From positions 32,182 to 96,181 of the forward strand of contig CALHAM010000041.1 of assembly GCA_937934275.1 (NCBI GenBank): a stretch of DNA of 64,000 bases. The letters run 5' to 3'. The DNA is from an uncultured Saprospiraceae bacterium. Its GTDB lineage: Bacteria > Bacteroidota > Bacteroidia > Chitinophagales > Saprospiraceae. The notes under the pieces were generated by a model that was given only the letters and a program-made list of their open reading frames with translations, was not told the origin of the DNA and searched no databases. Below are positions 18,671 to 27,195 of the stretch, piece after piece (the stretch's first letter is position 1; each line of letters begins with the position of its first letter). The position numbers and the translations under genes are program-made.

Positions 18671-18678
18671 CAAAGGTA
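18671..18678 (-). promoter_or_regulatory. -7 box TACCTTTG of the SlyD-like gene
   Basis: A perfect TAnnTTTG match on the minus strand lies 46 bases before the start codon, as expected for a short 5' leader. Confidence 0.5.
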
Positions 18679-18875
18679 CGGCGCTTAGGGCTTACACTGG
18701 GCATGGTTTCTCGTTTTTGTGCTAACAATGGCCGAAAAAATGCCCAAAGATTTAAAAGAGGGCTGAGAGGTGTTAAGACTTCCCGTGGTTGAGCGGCTGT
18801 TGATAAATTCTAACACTGTATTGGCGAGTGCATTAGAACTTTACCCCAAAAACAACCCAAATACTCTTTCGTTGC

Positions 18876-19523
18876 ATGAAATTATTACTTATTGGCATGG
18901 GGCCGGGCATCGGCCTATCGGTAGTGCGGCGTTTTGGTCGCGAAGGCTTTGAGGTACTGATGGTAGCGCGCAGCGCTGAGAAGCTGGCGCATCTGGAGCA
19001 AGAACTGGCTCAACAAGGCATTCGCAGCCGGGGCTATGCTTGCGACATTGCAGAGGAGGCGGCCTACGAGGCGCTTTTGCAACAGTTGGCTTCTGAGCAT
19101 CCAGATGTGGAGGTGTTGCATTACAACGCGAGCGCCTACCATCCGGCGTTGCCGACGGCCATTGCGCTGCCGGTGTTTCACACCGACTTTAGCGTCAACG
19201 TCGTTGGGGCTTTGTTGGCGGCGCAGGCGTTTGTACCGCGCATGAAAGAGCGCGGAGGCGGCACGGTGTTCGTTACCGGAGGTGGCTCAGCGCTGAAGGC
19301 ACCGGCGGAATTGGCATCGCTCAGTGTGGGCAAGGCGGGCGTGCGCAATTTGGCCATGTGTTTGGCCGAAGAATGCGCGCCACACGGCATTCGGGTAGGT
19401 ACTATCACAGTGTGTGGCATGGTGCAGCCGGGCACGAAGTACGACCCCGATCACATTGCCGATCTTTTTTGGCAGATGTATCAAACACCGGCAGCCCAGT
19501 GGAAACGCGAGATTGTGCTCTAA
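18876..19523 (+). CDS. SDR-family protein lacking the catalytic tyrosine
   Basis: This 215-residue Rossmann protein has an N-terminal dinucleotide motif GMGPGIG, NAS in place of the usual NAG, and a strand-5 Ser region VTGGGSAL. The short-chain dehydrogenase YxxxK motif reads LSVGK here, so the catalytic Tyr is absent while Lys is kept. The family position is clear, but normal alcohol dehydrogenase chemistry is doubtful. It may bind a nucleotide for another role. The stop overlaps the convergent barrel gene by four bases. Confidence 0.8.
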   Translation: MKLLLIGMGPGIGLSVVRRFGREGFEVLMVARSAEKLAHLEQELAQQGIRSRGYACDIAEEAAYEALLQQLASEHPDVEVLHYNASAYHPALPTAIALPVFHTDFSVNVVGALLAAQAFVPRMKERGGGTVFVTGGGSALKAPAELASLSVGKAGVRNLAMCLAEECAPHGIRVGTITVCGMVQPGTKYDPDHIADLFWQMYQTPAAQWKREIVL

Positions 19524-20374
19524 GGAGAAGTAGGCTTCTTTGGCCGCCACACGAGGGTCAGGGCGGGCGCGATACCCAGTGCGGTATGCCATTCAGCAGC
19601 AGAGGATAGGGCTACTTCGCGCGTCAGCGACACGTCGGCCCCCAAAGCGAACCGCAGTGGCTCGGCGCGTATACCTGTGCGCAAGGTTAAGGCGGGAAGC
19701 GGGTGATACGCCATGCCTATGCGTGTTTGGGCTGGTCGCTCCAAGTCTTTTTCTACCTCAGCCAAGGCGACAAACACTTCGGAAGCTTGCCAGGCAGCGC
19801 CCAGGCGAAGGACGGCGGGCACAGGCGTGCCGGCTATTTCCACCTGAGGGGGGTTATACATCTGTGCGCCAAACCAGAGCTTAGGTATCGGATTCGCCAG
19901 TGCGCTCAGGCTAAAGGTCAGCGCTGTAGCTTGACCGTATTCGCGCGCCGACACGTGTAGCACTCCCAGTCCGCCGCCTATGAGCAGCGCGCGGCTCAAG
20001 CGCCGCCCGTATAGGAGGCGGAGGCATTGCTCGCCATAGGTTTCGATGCCCGAATGGGCAGCGTCTAACCCTAAGCCCTCTTGTTGGCTGGTCTGAATGG
20101 CTACTTGTGCGCGCACCCATCGCCAGCCCGCCAGTCCATAGGGTAGGGTAGCTCCGGCCCATATCCCTGTCCCTTCACCCAAGCCCAAGGCAGCCTCCTG
20201 CCCTACGCCTCCGTCCAGCGACGGGTAGGCTACTGTAGCTCCGCCCGAACTCATCGCCGGCGCTACTTGCGGAGAGCGCATAAATACTTGCGCGCCAGCA
20301 ACGCCGCCAAACAGTAGAGCAAAGAGCACTGACCACAACACTAAGGAGGAAACAAAAGGAGAAGTGCAGCGCAT
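19520..20374 (-). CDS. Predicted outer-membrane beta-barrel protein (PorV/PorQ-like)
   Basis: This 284-residue protein has a signal peptide (cleavage near VAGAQ) and a body rich in short amphipathic strands with Gly/Ala turns, for example LWFGAQMYNPPQ and GMAYHPLPALTLRTGI, which recalls FadL/PorV-type barrels. It starts six bases after the Sco lipoprotein on the same strand, so they form an operon. I do not recognise a specific family, and the PorV/PorQ likeness is an impression from the strand pattern. Confidence 0.55.
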   Translation of the reverse strand: MRCTSPFVSSLVLWSVLFALLFGGVAGAQVFMRSPQVAPAMSSGGATVAYPSLDGGVGQEAALGLGEGTGIWAGATLPYGLAGWRWVRAQVAIQTSQQEGLGLDAAHSGIETYGEQCLRLLYGRRLSRALLIGGGLGVLHVSAREYGQATALTFSLSALANPIPKLWFGAQMYNPPQVEIAGTPVPAVLRLGAAWQASEVFVALAEVEKDLERPAQTRIGMAYHPLPALTLRTGIRAEPLRFALGADVSLTREVALSSAAEWHTALGIAPALTLVWRPKKPTSP

Positions 20375-20380
20375 GGCGCA

Positions 20381-21022
20381 TCATTGTGTGCGCTGAGCGG
20401 TGGACGAGCCAAATTGCTCCTCCAGCAGTGCGTCTATGTCTTCCATGAAGCGGTCCACGTCGCGCGCATTCGTGCCATCGCAAAAAGAGCGCACGTGCCG
20501 GTTGGTGTCTACCAAAATAAGGCGCCCACTGTGGTCGAAACCGCCGGGAGCATCGGGGTTGACCACCGCCACGCTGAAATAATCGTCGGCAATGCCGTAG
20601 ATGGCGTCGTGGTCGCCCGTAACCAGCTTCCAGCGGCGTGCGTCGATGCCGAGCTTTTGCGCATAGCGCTGTAGCGCCTCTACCGTGTCGTTCTTGGTGT
20701 CTATCGAGTGCGACAGCAGCATTACTCGGTCATCGTTGCGGTACTTTTGGTAAATGCGCAGAGCATTGGCCTTCACCTTAGGGCAAATCGTTGGGCAGTG
20801 GATGAAAAAGAAATCGGCCACATAAATCTTCCCGCGAAAGGTTTCGTTGGTCACAGGTTGGCCCTCCTGGTCGATGAAACTAAAGTCAGGAATAGTGGGG
20901 TAGAGGGTATCGCCGTTGACGATGTCGCGCTCGCCAAGAATGGGTAGGCGGCGCGGCGCTCTCTGACAGGAGAAGGCCAGCGTCAGAAGGGTGCAAGACA
21001 GGAGAAACAAGAGACGGCTCAT
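20381..21022 (-). CDS. Sco family lipoprotein (copper delivery/thiol redox)
   Basis: This 213-residue protein has a lipobox at LAFSC and a thioredoxin-like fold with the Sco motif HCPTICP, which carries the two copper-binding Cys residues. The distal copper His is in GGFDHSGRLILVD. Sco proteins place copper in the CuA site of cytochrome oxidase or act as thiol reductases in the periplasm. The neighbouring genes do not encode an oxidase, although a CcoI-type copper ATPase lies 2.4 kb away. Confidence 0.93.
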   Translation of the reverse strand: MSRLLFLLSCTLLTLAFSCQRAPRRLPILGERDIVNGDTLYPTIPDFSFIDQEGQPVTNETFRGKIYVADFFFIHCPTICPKVKANALRIYQKYRNDDRVMLLSHSIDTKNDTVEALQRYAQKLGIDARRWKLVTGDHDAIYGIADDYFSVAVVNPDAPGGFDHSGRLILVDTNRHVRSFCDGTNARDVDRFMEDIDALLEEQFGSSTAQRTQ

Positions 21023-21103
21023 AGGGCAATTGCCGAACTTTAGAATCCAGTAACGATAATGGTCGTCTTTGAAGGGTCTGGTGTTTGTGCAACAGCCGTT
21101 TTT

Positions 21104-21526
21104 TTATTCCTGTTGCAGGATTTTTTGCGCAGCGTCGCGCGCTTGGCGAATGTCTTGCTGGTTTTGGCTGATTCGCTTTTTTTGCTCTTGTAAGTAGCGG
21201 AGGGCATCTTCTTTGGCTTGTTGTGGGGAGGGTGGCTCGTATTCGCGCATCCAAGTGTACATGTCGTCTTCGGCCTTTTTCATCTGGCGAAGGAGGGCTT
21301 GTAAAGAGTCAGCGCGAGGCGAATGAGCAGGCAGTTCGGTCAGCATTCGCTTTAGGGTGCGTCCAAGGCGGTTCATTTCGGCCATTTCAACCATAGCTTC
21401 GTCGTGAATAGCCATAGTTTGGGCTTCCAGGTCTTTTACCGCCTGATTCTGCTGAGGTAGTAGGACGAACACAAGGGCCGCCGCCGCTATCGCCAGACCT
21501 ATCCACGTGTTTTTGTCCATATACAA
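21104..21526 (-). CDS. Membrane-anchored coiled-coil protein
   Basis: This 140-residue protein has one N-terminal hydrophobic helix (about residues 8-24) and then a long charged helical region with heptad-like spacing and Gln-rich segments such as QKKRISQNQQDIRQ. It looks anchored in the inner membrane with a periplasmic coiled coil. I do not recognise a family with known function. It lies between the BFN-domain gene and the Sco operon on the same strand. Confidence 0.65.
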   Translation of the reverse strand: MYMDKNTWIGLAIAAAALVFVLLPQQNQAVKDLEAQTMAIHDEAMVEMAEMNRLGRTLKRMLTELPAHSPRADSLQALLRQMKKAEDDMYTWMREYEPPSPQQAKEDALRYLQEQKKRISQNQQDIRQARDAAQKILQQE

Positions 21527-21579
21527 CGATAATGTGGTGATGCGCTTTTACAGAGAGGTATTAGCCTTGAAGCTGGCAC

Positions 21580-22185
21580 TCAAGATGCCTTGCGTCGGCG
21601 CAATTCGTCTCGTAGTCGGGCAGCGGCTTCGTAGTCTTCGCGCTCAATCATTTCCTTAAGAAAGCGCTCCAGGTCGCTATCGCTGTAGTTTTCCAGGGCA
21701 TCCAAGTTAATTCGGCTTGAGGAGGCTGGGCTGTGCTGGGCAACTTGCGTTTGTGGCTCATCTTCTTCTTCCATTTCCGGGAAGACAATGCCGGCGGCAT
21801 CGAGGATGAATTCGTAGGTGTAGATCGGGCACTCGAAGCGAACGGCCAAGGCGAGAGCGTCGGAGGTTCGGGAGTCGATTTCGAACACCTCTCCTTGATG
21901 CACACAGACCAGTCGGGCGTAAAAGATGCCGTCTAAAAGGTTGTTGATGACTACTTCGCGCAGTTCGATGTGAAAGGTTTCCAGCGTGCTCTTAAACAGG
22001 TCGTGGGTTAGAGGGCGACCTGGGAGCATGCGCTCCATGGCAATAGCGATGGAGTGCGCCTCGCAGCTGCCGATGACGATGGGTAATCGGCGATGGCCGT
22101 GGCGTTCTTTGAGCACCACGGCGTAATTCTGCGCTTGCGATACGCTGGAAGAGAGTTGGACAATTTCCAATTCGACACGATTCAT
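21580..22185 (-). CDS. Bifunctional nuclease (BFN) domain protein with UVR motif
   Basis: This 201-residue protein starts with the BFN domain (KERHGHRRLPIVIG, SRTSDALALAVRF) found in bacteria and plants and linked in some species to RNase/DNase activity. A linker rich in Ser and Glu follows, and the end (LERFLKEMIEREDYEAAARLRDEL) is a UVR motif as in UvrB/UvrC and McsA. This BFN-UVR arrangement is common in Bacteroidota. A TAACTTTG box lies upstream. Confidence 0.88.
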   Translation of the reverse strand: MNRVELEIVQLSSSVSQAQNYAVVLKERHGHRRLPIVIGSCEAHSIAIAMERMLPGRPLTHDLFKSTLETFHIELREVVINNLLDGIFYARLVCVHQGEVFEIDSRTSDALALAVRFECPIYTYEFILDAAGIVFPEMEEEDEPQTQVAQHSPASSSRINLDALENYSDSDLERFLKEMIEREDYEAAARLRDELRRRKAS

Positions 22186-22243
22186 AGCCAGAAAGATAAG
22201 GAGCGGTTAGCGATAGGGAGGCAGGGCCTGCGGTATACAGCAG

Positions 22244-22251
22244 CAAAGTTA
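22244..22251 (-). promoter_or_regulatory. -7 box TAACTTTG of the BFN gene
   Basis: A TAnnTTTG match on the minus strand lies 58 bases before the start codon. It is in the gap between etfA and this gene. Confidence 0.4.
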
Positions 22252-22285
22252 ACCGCTAATGCCCGGTTTGCGTGTCAAGAACAGT

Positions 22286-23254
22286 TCATTGGGCTGCCTT
22301 GAATTTGCGAATTGCCTCCGTCAAGCGCGGTACTACCTCGAAGAGGTCGCCTACGACACCGTAATCGGCCGCTTTAAAGAAAGGCGCTTCGGGGTCTTTA
22401 TTGATGACGACGATGACCTTAGAATTGTTGACGCCAGCCAGGTGCTGGATGGCGCCGCTGATGCCTATCGCGATGTACAGGTTGGGTCGAATAGCGATGC
22501 CGGTTTGGCCAACGTGTTCGTGATGTGGGCGCCAATGGCTATCGGCCACAGGGCGCGAGCAGGCGGTGGTGGCGCCCAATGCTTCTGCCAGCTCTTCTAC
22601 GATGCCCCAATTGGAGGGGTCTTTCATGCCTCGGCCCGCCGACACGACTATCTCGGCCTCGGGCAGTGGTACGCGTCCTTCCACTGTGCGCACGGCGCGC
22701 ACGCGTATGCGCGGTGCTGGCGCGCTCACCGTCAGCACCTCTGCACTAACCGGCTGACCGCTGACTTCGAGGCGGATGGCGTTGCCCATCAGCGACAGTA
22801 CTTTTACTGGGCTAACGATGGCATATTCTGCCATAGCCTTACCTGAAAAAACCGATTTGCGCACCACTAGGGTACCATCGCTCTCTACCGAGGCTACGCC
22901 GCTAACCCCCGACACCAAACCGGCATTCAGCCGAACGGCAAGGCGGCCGGCCAGGGTCTTACCTGTAGAAGTGTGGCTCATGACTATCGTCGTGGCCCCC
23001 ACCTGACGGGCTACTTCGGCCAGCGCCTGTGTGGCCGCCTGCGAGTCTAAGATGTCAAAGCGCTCGTCGGCCACATGCAGCACTCGCGAGACGCCGTAGC
23101 GACCCAACTCGCCGGGGTCGCTCTGGGTAGTGCCTAACACCACAGCAGCACAGGGTTGCCCCAACTGTTCGGCTAATTTTTTTCCAAATGTAACCGCTTC
23201 AAAAGCGGCTTTCTTTAGCTGCCCACGCGGGCTTTCGGCATAGACCAAAACCAT
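22286..23254 (-). CDS. etfA: Electron transfer flavoprotein alpha subunit
   Basis: This 322-residue FAD-binding subunit passes electrons from acyl-CoA dehydrogenases toward the quinone pool. The C-terminal FAD domain shows [32 protein letters not shown] and [20 protein letters not shown], which are diagnostic. It follows etfB by 57 bases on the same strand, giving the usual etfBA operon. Its dehydrogenase partners are not in the window. Confidence 0.97.
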   Translation of the reverse strand: MVLVYAESPRGQLKKAAFEAVTFGKKLAEQLGQPCAAVVLGTTQSDPGELGRYGVSRVLHVADERFDILDSQAATQALAEVARQVGATTIVMSHTSTGKTLAGRLAVRLNAGLVSGVSGVASVESDGTLVVRKSVFSGKAMAEYAIVSPVKVLSLMGNAIRLEVSGQPVSAEVLTVSAPAPRIRVRAVRTVEGRVPLPEAEIVVSAGRGMKDPSNWGIVEELAEALGATTACSRPVADSHWRPHHEHVGQTGIAIRPNLYIAIGISGAIQHLAGVNNSKVIVVINKDPEAPFFKAADYGVVGDLFEVVPRLTEAIRKFKAAQ

Positions 23255-23311
23255 ATTTCAAACAAGAGAAAAGGCTGATGAGAACGAAAGAAGAGAAGAA
23301 AGGCAGGTTTT

Positions 23312-24052
23312 TTAGAGAACTTTGGCTTCTTCATGAAGCAGGCGCACCAGCTCGTCCATGTCTTCGGGGTTGACGAGCTTGACCCCGGCCTTGGGCGGCG
23401 GAAGGGTGAATTTCACCACCCGCACATGCTCCTCTACAGGCACGGCGGGCACGACTTTGAGCGGCTTGGTGCGGGCCATCATAATGCCGCGCATGTTTGG
23501 AATGCGCTGTTCGGCCATGCCTTTAGCAGCACTGACGACGAAAGGCAAGTTGACTTCCACTACTTCGACGCCGCCCTCAATGTCGCGCTCTACTACTGCT
23601 GTATTTCCCTCCAAGTCGAGTTTGCTAGCAAGAGCAATATAGGGCAGGTCCAAGTGTTCCGCCACCATAGCACCGACTTCGGCGCCGTTGTAGTCAATCG
23701 TTTCTTTGCCCAAAAAAAGAATGTCGAAGGCTTCTGTGCGCGCATATTCGGCAATCTGACGGGCCGTAAATGCCGATGAAGTCGCTTCGGCATCGATGCG
23801 TACGGCTTCATCGGCGCCAATGGCTAAGGCTTTGCGCAGAGTGGTTTCGTTGGCTGCTGGCCCTACGTGGAGGGCAACTACTGTGCCGCCTAAGGCCTCG
23901 CGCAGCTCGCAGGCTCGAACCAAGGCATACCATTCGTCGTAGGGGTTCATGATAAATGTAACGCCGTTACTGTCGTACGCTTTGCCGTCAGGGGTAAAGG
24001 CTACGCGCGCGGTAGTGTCGGGCGTTTGGCTGATACAGACGAGAAATTTCAT
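23312..24052 (-). CDS. etfB: Electron transfer flavoprotein beta subunit
   Basis: This 246-residue AMP-binding ETF subunit starts MKFLVCISQTPDTT. The ORF-track extension upstream to 24118 is not needed, because the ATG at 24052 gives the family start and a TACCTTTG box at 24134-24127 lies inside that extension. Diagnostic segments are NPYDEWYALVRACE, LGKETIDYNGAEVGAM and AKGMAEQRIPNMRGIMMA. It is the first gene of the etfBA operon. Confidence 0.96.
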   Translation of the reverse strand: MKFLVCISQTPDTTARVAFTPDGKAYDSNGVTFIMNPYDEWYALVRACELREALGGTVVALHVGPAANETTLRKALAIGADEAVRIDAEATSSAFTARQIAEYARTEAFDILFLGKETIDYNGAEVGAMVAEHLDLPYIALASKLDLEGNTAVVERDIEGGVEVVEVNLPFVVSAAKGMAEQRIPNMRGIMMARTKPLKVVPAVPVEEHVRVVKFTLPPPKAGVKLVNPEDMDELVRLLHEEAKVL

Positions 24053-24126
24053 AGAGAAAGGCAGAACAATAAACAAACCAGGACAAGGGCGGGCCTTTAA
24101 GGCCGAAAATTTGCCCAAAAGCGCGG

Positions 24127-24134
24127 CAAAGGTA
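24127..24134 (-). promoter_or_regulatory. -7 box TACCTTTG of etfBA
   Basis: A perfect TAnnTTTG match lies 74 bases before the etfB start. It faces away from an identical box at 24153-24160. Confidence 0.55.
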
Positions 24135-24152
24135 GCAAAGGGTTAGACATCG

Positions 24153-24160
24153 TACCTTTG
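24153..24160 (+). promoter_or_regulatory. -7 box TACCTTTG of the TPR-lipoprotein-M23 unit
   Basis: A perfect match lies 42 bases before the ATG at 24203. It overlaps the ORF-track start at 24158, which therefore cannot be the real start. Confidence 0.55.
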
Positions 24161-24202
24161 GCGTTCAGTCAACAAATGTTGGTTCGTTTCGTTCAAATAA
24201 GC

Positions 24203-24532
24203 ATGAGTCAGCGTTTACAACGACTAATGGCCTTGTGGCAGGCTAGCCCGAACGATGGCTTTTTGTTATTTGCTATCGCTAAGGAATATGAAAAAGCGGG
24301 CGACGATGCCGAGGCACTCCTCTGGTACGAGCGCTTGCGCGAAGTGGACCCTGCCTACGTGGGCTTGTACTATCACTTGGGCCGGCTTTACGAGCGCCTA
24401 GGCCAGCTACAAGATGCCATCGATGCCTATCGCACGGGCATGCGCGTTGCTCAGCAGGCCGGCGATCAGCACGCCTGGGCAGAGCTGAAAGCCGTACACA
24501 TGGAAATCGCTCCGGACGACGATGATTATTGA
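24203..24532 (+). CDS. Small tetratricopeptide-repeat protein
   Basis: This 109-residue protein consists of about two TPR units (NDGFLLFAIAKEYEKAGDDAEALLWYERL and AYVGLYYHLGRLYERLGQLQDAIDAY) and an acidic end (APDDDDY). It has no signal peptide and is probably a cytoplasmic adaptor. I chose the ATG at 24203 because the promoter box covers the upstream start. It overlaps the DUF4292 gene by 11 bases, which suggests coupled translation. Its partner is unknown. Confidence 0.75.
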   Translation: MSQRLQRLMALWQASPNDGFLLFAIAKEYEKAGDDAEALLWYERLREVDPAYVGLYYHLGRLYERLGQLQDAIDAYRTGMRVAQQAGDQHAWAELKAVHMEIAPDDDDY

Positions 24533-25322
24533 ACGTTTGCTACACCGCGTGCTGTTGGCTGTGTTGGCAATTGCGCTGGTGAGCTTCACCTGTCGGCGAA
24601 AAGCCACTCTTGGGCAGGAGCACATTGCGCCCGCCACCGCGCCGATGACGGCCGAGGCCTTGAAAAGGCACTTACAACAAAGGAGCCTCACACAAGTGCG
24701 CACGTTAGTAGCACATGCTCGCCTCTACATAGAGGGCGAAGAGGTAGCCGCCGACGCCAGCGCAAACTTCATCTGGGTGCGCGACAGCGCTTTGTGGGTT
24801 AACATCAAAAAATGGGGCATGGAGGTCTCGCGAGCGCTCGTTACGCCCGACTCCTTCTTTCTGATCAACCGCATCGACAAGACGGTACTTGTGGTGTCGC
24901 GCCAAGACTTTCAACAGCGCTACCAATTGCCCGACGGGCTGCCCATTCTGCAGCACCTCCTCCTGGCAGAGGCATGGCTGCCCAAAAACGTCGCCTTTCA
25001 GGCCGACATCAAAGACTCGCTGCACCGCCTAAGCGGCACCGATGGGCGTTTTCTGATGGACTACCGCATCGAGGAGGGCGCCTTTTGGCTGCGTCAAAGC
25101 GCGTTTTTGCAGCCCGCTGAAGGGCAATGGCTCTCGCAAAACTGTGCTCGCTTTCAGAAATTGCCGCGCACAGGCGCCTTTTTTCCCTATTTTCGCCGCA
25201 TTGAGTTCTTTAGCCCAGAAAGTGGCTATTTCCGCGCCGACATCGATTTCACTCAAATTGAGACCAACGTTGCTAGACCATTTCGCTTCGACATCCCCGA
25301 ACACTACCAGCGTTTGCCGTAG
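24522..25322 (+). CDS. DUF4292 lipoprotein
   Basis: This 266-residue protein has a hydrophobic N terminus ending in a lipobox-like LVSFTC. The body (VRTLVAHARLYIEGEE, SANFIWVRDSALWVNIKKWGMEVSRALVTPDS) matches the Bacteroidota DUF4292 family, which has a LolA/LolB-like feel: strands describing uptake of a lipid or lipoprotein and RIEFFSPESGYFRADIDFTQIE near the end. A role in outer-membrane lipoprotein or lipid handling is inference. It lies between the TPR gene and an EnvC-like M23 gene in one operon, an arrangement often seen in Bacteroidota. Confidence 0.85.
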   Translation: MIIERLLHRVLLAVLAIALVSFTCRRKATLGQEHIAPATAPMTAEALKRHLQQRSLTQVRTLVAHARLYIEGEEVAADASANFIWVRDSALWVNIKKWGMEVSRALVTPDSFFLINRIDKTVLVVSRQDFQQRYQLPDGLPILQHLLLAEAWLPKNVAFQADIKDSLHRLSGTDGRFLMDYRIEEGAFWLRQSAFLQPAEGQWLSQNCARFQKLPRTGAFFPYFRRIEFFSPESGYFRADIDFTQIETNVARPFRFDIPEHYQRLP

Positions 25323-26580
25323 CGCCCTGCGTCTGAGCGCTGTCTTGTTGCTGTTGGTGTTTGCGGTCTGTGCAGGCCTGGCTCAAAACCGCCAAGAGCT
25401 GGAAGAAAGGCGCAAGCGACTGTTGCGCGAAATTGCTATGACCAACAACCTATTGGAAAAGACCAGTCGCAATAAAGCCGCTACCTTAGACCGCTACACG
25501 ACCTTGCAAAAGCAAATCGAGCGCCGCGAGCGCCTCATCCAAACGCTCACCTCCGAAATTGCCGCCGCCGAAAGGGCCATTGAACGCAACACAGCGGTCA
25601 TTGCCTCTTTGGAGCGAGATATTCAAACGATGCGCCTCGACTACGCCCACACAGTTCGGCAAGCCTACCGGCACAAAGTGCTGGCTCATCCGCTGCTCTA
25701 CATCCTGTCGGCCGACGATCTCAATCAGGCCTTCCGCCGCTGGCTCTTCGTGCGCAAATACGACCGCTTCCGAAAAACACAGGCCGAAGCCATCGCCTCC
25801 ACGCAGCAAGCGCTCCAAATACGCACGGTCGCCCTGGAAAACACGCGCCGCCAACAAACGGAACTGTTGCAGTCGCTACAGCAGCAACGCCAAACTTTAG
25901 GGCAAGAGCTGCAAGAGAAAGAACGCCTACTGCGCGTACTCAAATCCGATGAGGAGCGCCTGCGCACCGACTTAAAAAAGCAGCAGGCCCAACACGAAGC
26001 CCTCAATGCTGCCATCGAGCGCATCATCCAGGAAGAAGTGCGCAAGCAGGCCGCTAGAAGAGAAGAGGCTGCCAGCGGAGCGCCGCTCACTGGAATTACC
26101 TCCGCAGAGGCTGCTTCCCTCGGTGAGGCCTCGTCAGCATTGCTGCTAGTGGAAGACATCGCCACAAAAAGCTTCCGCCAAAGCCGCGGACGCCTGCCCT
26201 GGCCCGTGCAAAACGGATACGTCTCGCGCCGATTCGGCCGGCAGAGACACCCTACCCTGGCCAACATCGAAATCGACAACAAAGGCATTGACATTCGAAC
26301 CGATGAGCGTGCAGCTGTAAAAGTGGTGTATGACGGAATAGTCTCCGGCATCCAATACGTGCCCGGGCACGAAAACACCGTCATCGTGCAACACGGTGAT
26401 TTCTACACCGTTTACAGCAACCTCAGCGAAGTAAGCTTTTCGAAGGGCGCTCGTGTGAAGGCCGGCCAAACCATCGGGCGCGTCAACACCAATCCGATTT
26501 CCAACGCCGCTGAGCTGCATTTCGAAATATGGTACCAAACCCAACGCCTCAATCCCAGTCAGTGGCTTAAGGTTCAATAA
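25258..26580 (+). CDS. EnvC/NlpD-like murein hydrolase activator (degenerate M23)
   Basis: This protein of about 440 residues has a signal peptide (LLLLVFAVCAGLAQ), a long coiled coil (about residues 45-290) and a C-terminal LytM/M23 domain. The M23 zinc residues are replaced: HxxxD reads NKGID and the usual YSHLS is YSNLSEV, as in EnvC, which activates amidases rather than cutting peptidoglycan itself. No ATG lies close to the signal peptide in this frame. The listed ATG at 25144 overlaps DUF4292 by 179 bases; a TTG at 25258 or 25270 is more likely, so the start is uncertain. Confidence 0.82.
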   Translation: MRPTLLDHFASTSPNTTSVCRSALRLSAVLLLLVFAVCAGLAQNRQELEERRKRLLREIAMTNNLLEKTSRNKAATLDRYTTLQKQIERRERLIQTLTSEIAAAERAIERNTAVIASLERDIQTMRLDYAHTVRQAYRHKVLAHPLLYILSADDLNQAFRRWLFVRKYDRFRKTQAEAIASTQQALQIRTVALENTRRQQTELLQSLQQQRQTLGQELQEKERLLRVLKSDEERLRTDLKKQQAQHEALNAAIERIIQEEVRKQAARREEAASGAPLTGITSAEAASLGEASSALLLVEDIATKSFRQSRGRLPWPVQNGYVSRRFGRQRHPTLANIEIDNKGIDIRTDERAAVKVVYDGIVSGIQYVPGHENTVIVQHGDFYTVYSNLSEVSFSKGARVKAGQTIGRVNTNPISNAAELHFEIWYQTQRLNPSQWLKVQ

Positions 26581-26591
26581 TTCAATGCGAT

Positions 26592-27107
26592 ATGCTTCCC
26601 GTCTCCGTTAGTGCCGACGAACGCGTAGAGGCCGCCCGCCACCTTCTCAACAGCGTGTGCGACCCAGAAATACCAGTGTTGACCATTGCCGATCTGGGCA
26701 TCCTCCGCCAGGTGCGTTGGTTAGAAGAGGAGCAAGTGCTCGAGGTCGTCATTACGCCTACCTACAGCGGTTGTCCAGCGATGAACGCCATCGAAGTCAA
26801 CATTCGGGCTGCCCTACAAGAAGGCGGCTTCGAGCGCGTGCGCATCACTACCGCTCTAGCTCCCGCCTGGACGACCGATTGGCTCAGCCCCGAAGGTCGA
26901 GAAAAACTGCGCGCTTTCGGCATTGCACCACCCGCCGAAGCTACAGCCGACAAACAAGCCTTGCTGGGCCAGCCCCGTATTCTCCAATGCCCTCACTGCG
27001 GCTCGCGCAACACGGAAATGATCGCTCCCTTCGCCTCTACGGCCTGCAAAGCCCTATTCCGGTGCCTGGATTGCCTTGAGCCTTTCGATTACTTCAAATG
27101 CCACTGA
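26592..27107 (+). CDS. paaD: PaaD-like phenylacetyl-CoA epoxidase accessory protein
   Basis: This 171-residue protein has an MIP18/DUF59 domain (DPEIPVLTIADLGILRQV, TPTYSGCPAMNAIE) and a C-terminal zinc ribbon CPHCGSRNTE to FRCLDCLEPFDYFKCH. That combination marks PaaD/PaaJ, needed to mature the di-iron phenylacetyl-CoA epoxidase, and separates it from plain SufT. The other paa genes are absent here. The gene starts 11 bases after the M23 gene, so it is transcribed with cell-envelope genes. The family call is strong; its local role is unclear. Confidence 0.85.
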   Translation: MLPVSVSADERVEAARHLLNSVCDPEIPVLTIADLGILRQVRWLEEEQVLEVVITPTYSGCPAMNAIEVNIRAALQEGGFERVRITTALAPAWTTDWLSPEGREKLRAFGIAPPAEATADKQALLGQPRILQCPHCGSRNTEMIAPFASTACKALFRCLDCLEPFDYFKCH

Positions 27108-27137
27108 GGTCACCTGACCTTTAGCACCTTAACTAAT

Positions 27138-27156
27138 TAGGCATCGTTTTTGCCTA
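27138..27156. repeat. Short inverted repeat after paaD
   Basis: TAGGCA and TGCCTA bracket a T-rich loop 31 bases past the paaD stop. It could be a weak terminator, but the T run is inside the loop. Confidence 0.25.
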
Positions 27157-27195
27157 TTTGGCGCATTCCTAACGCTTTTAAACGACAGATGTCCC

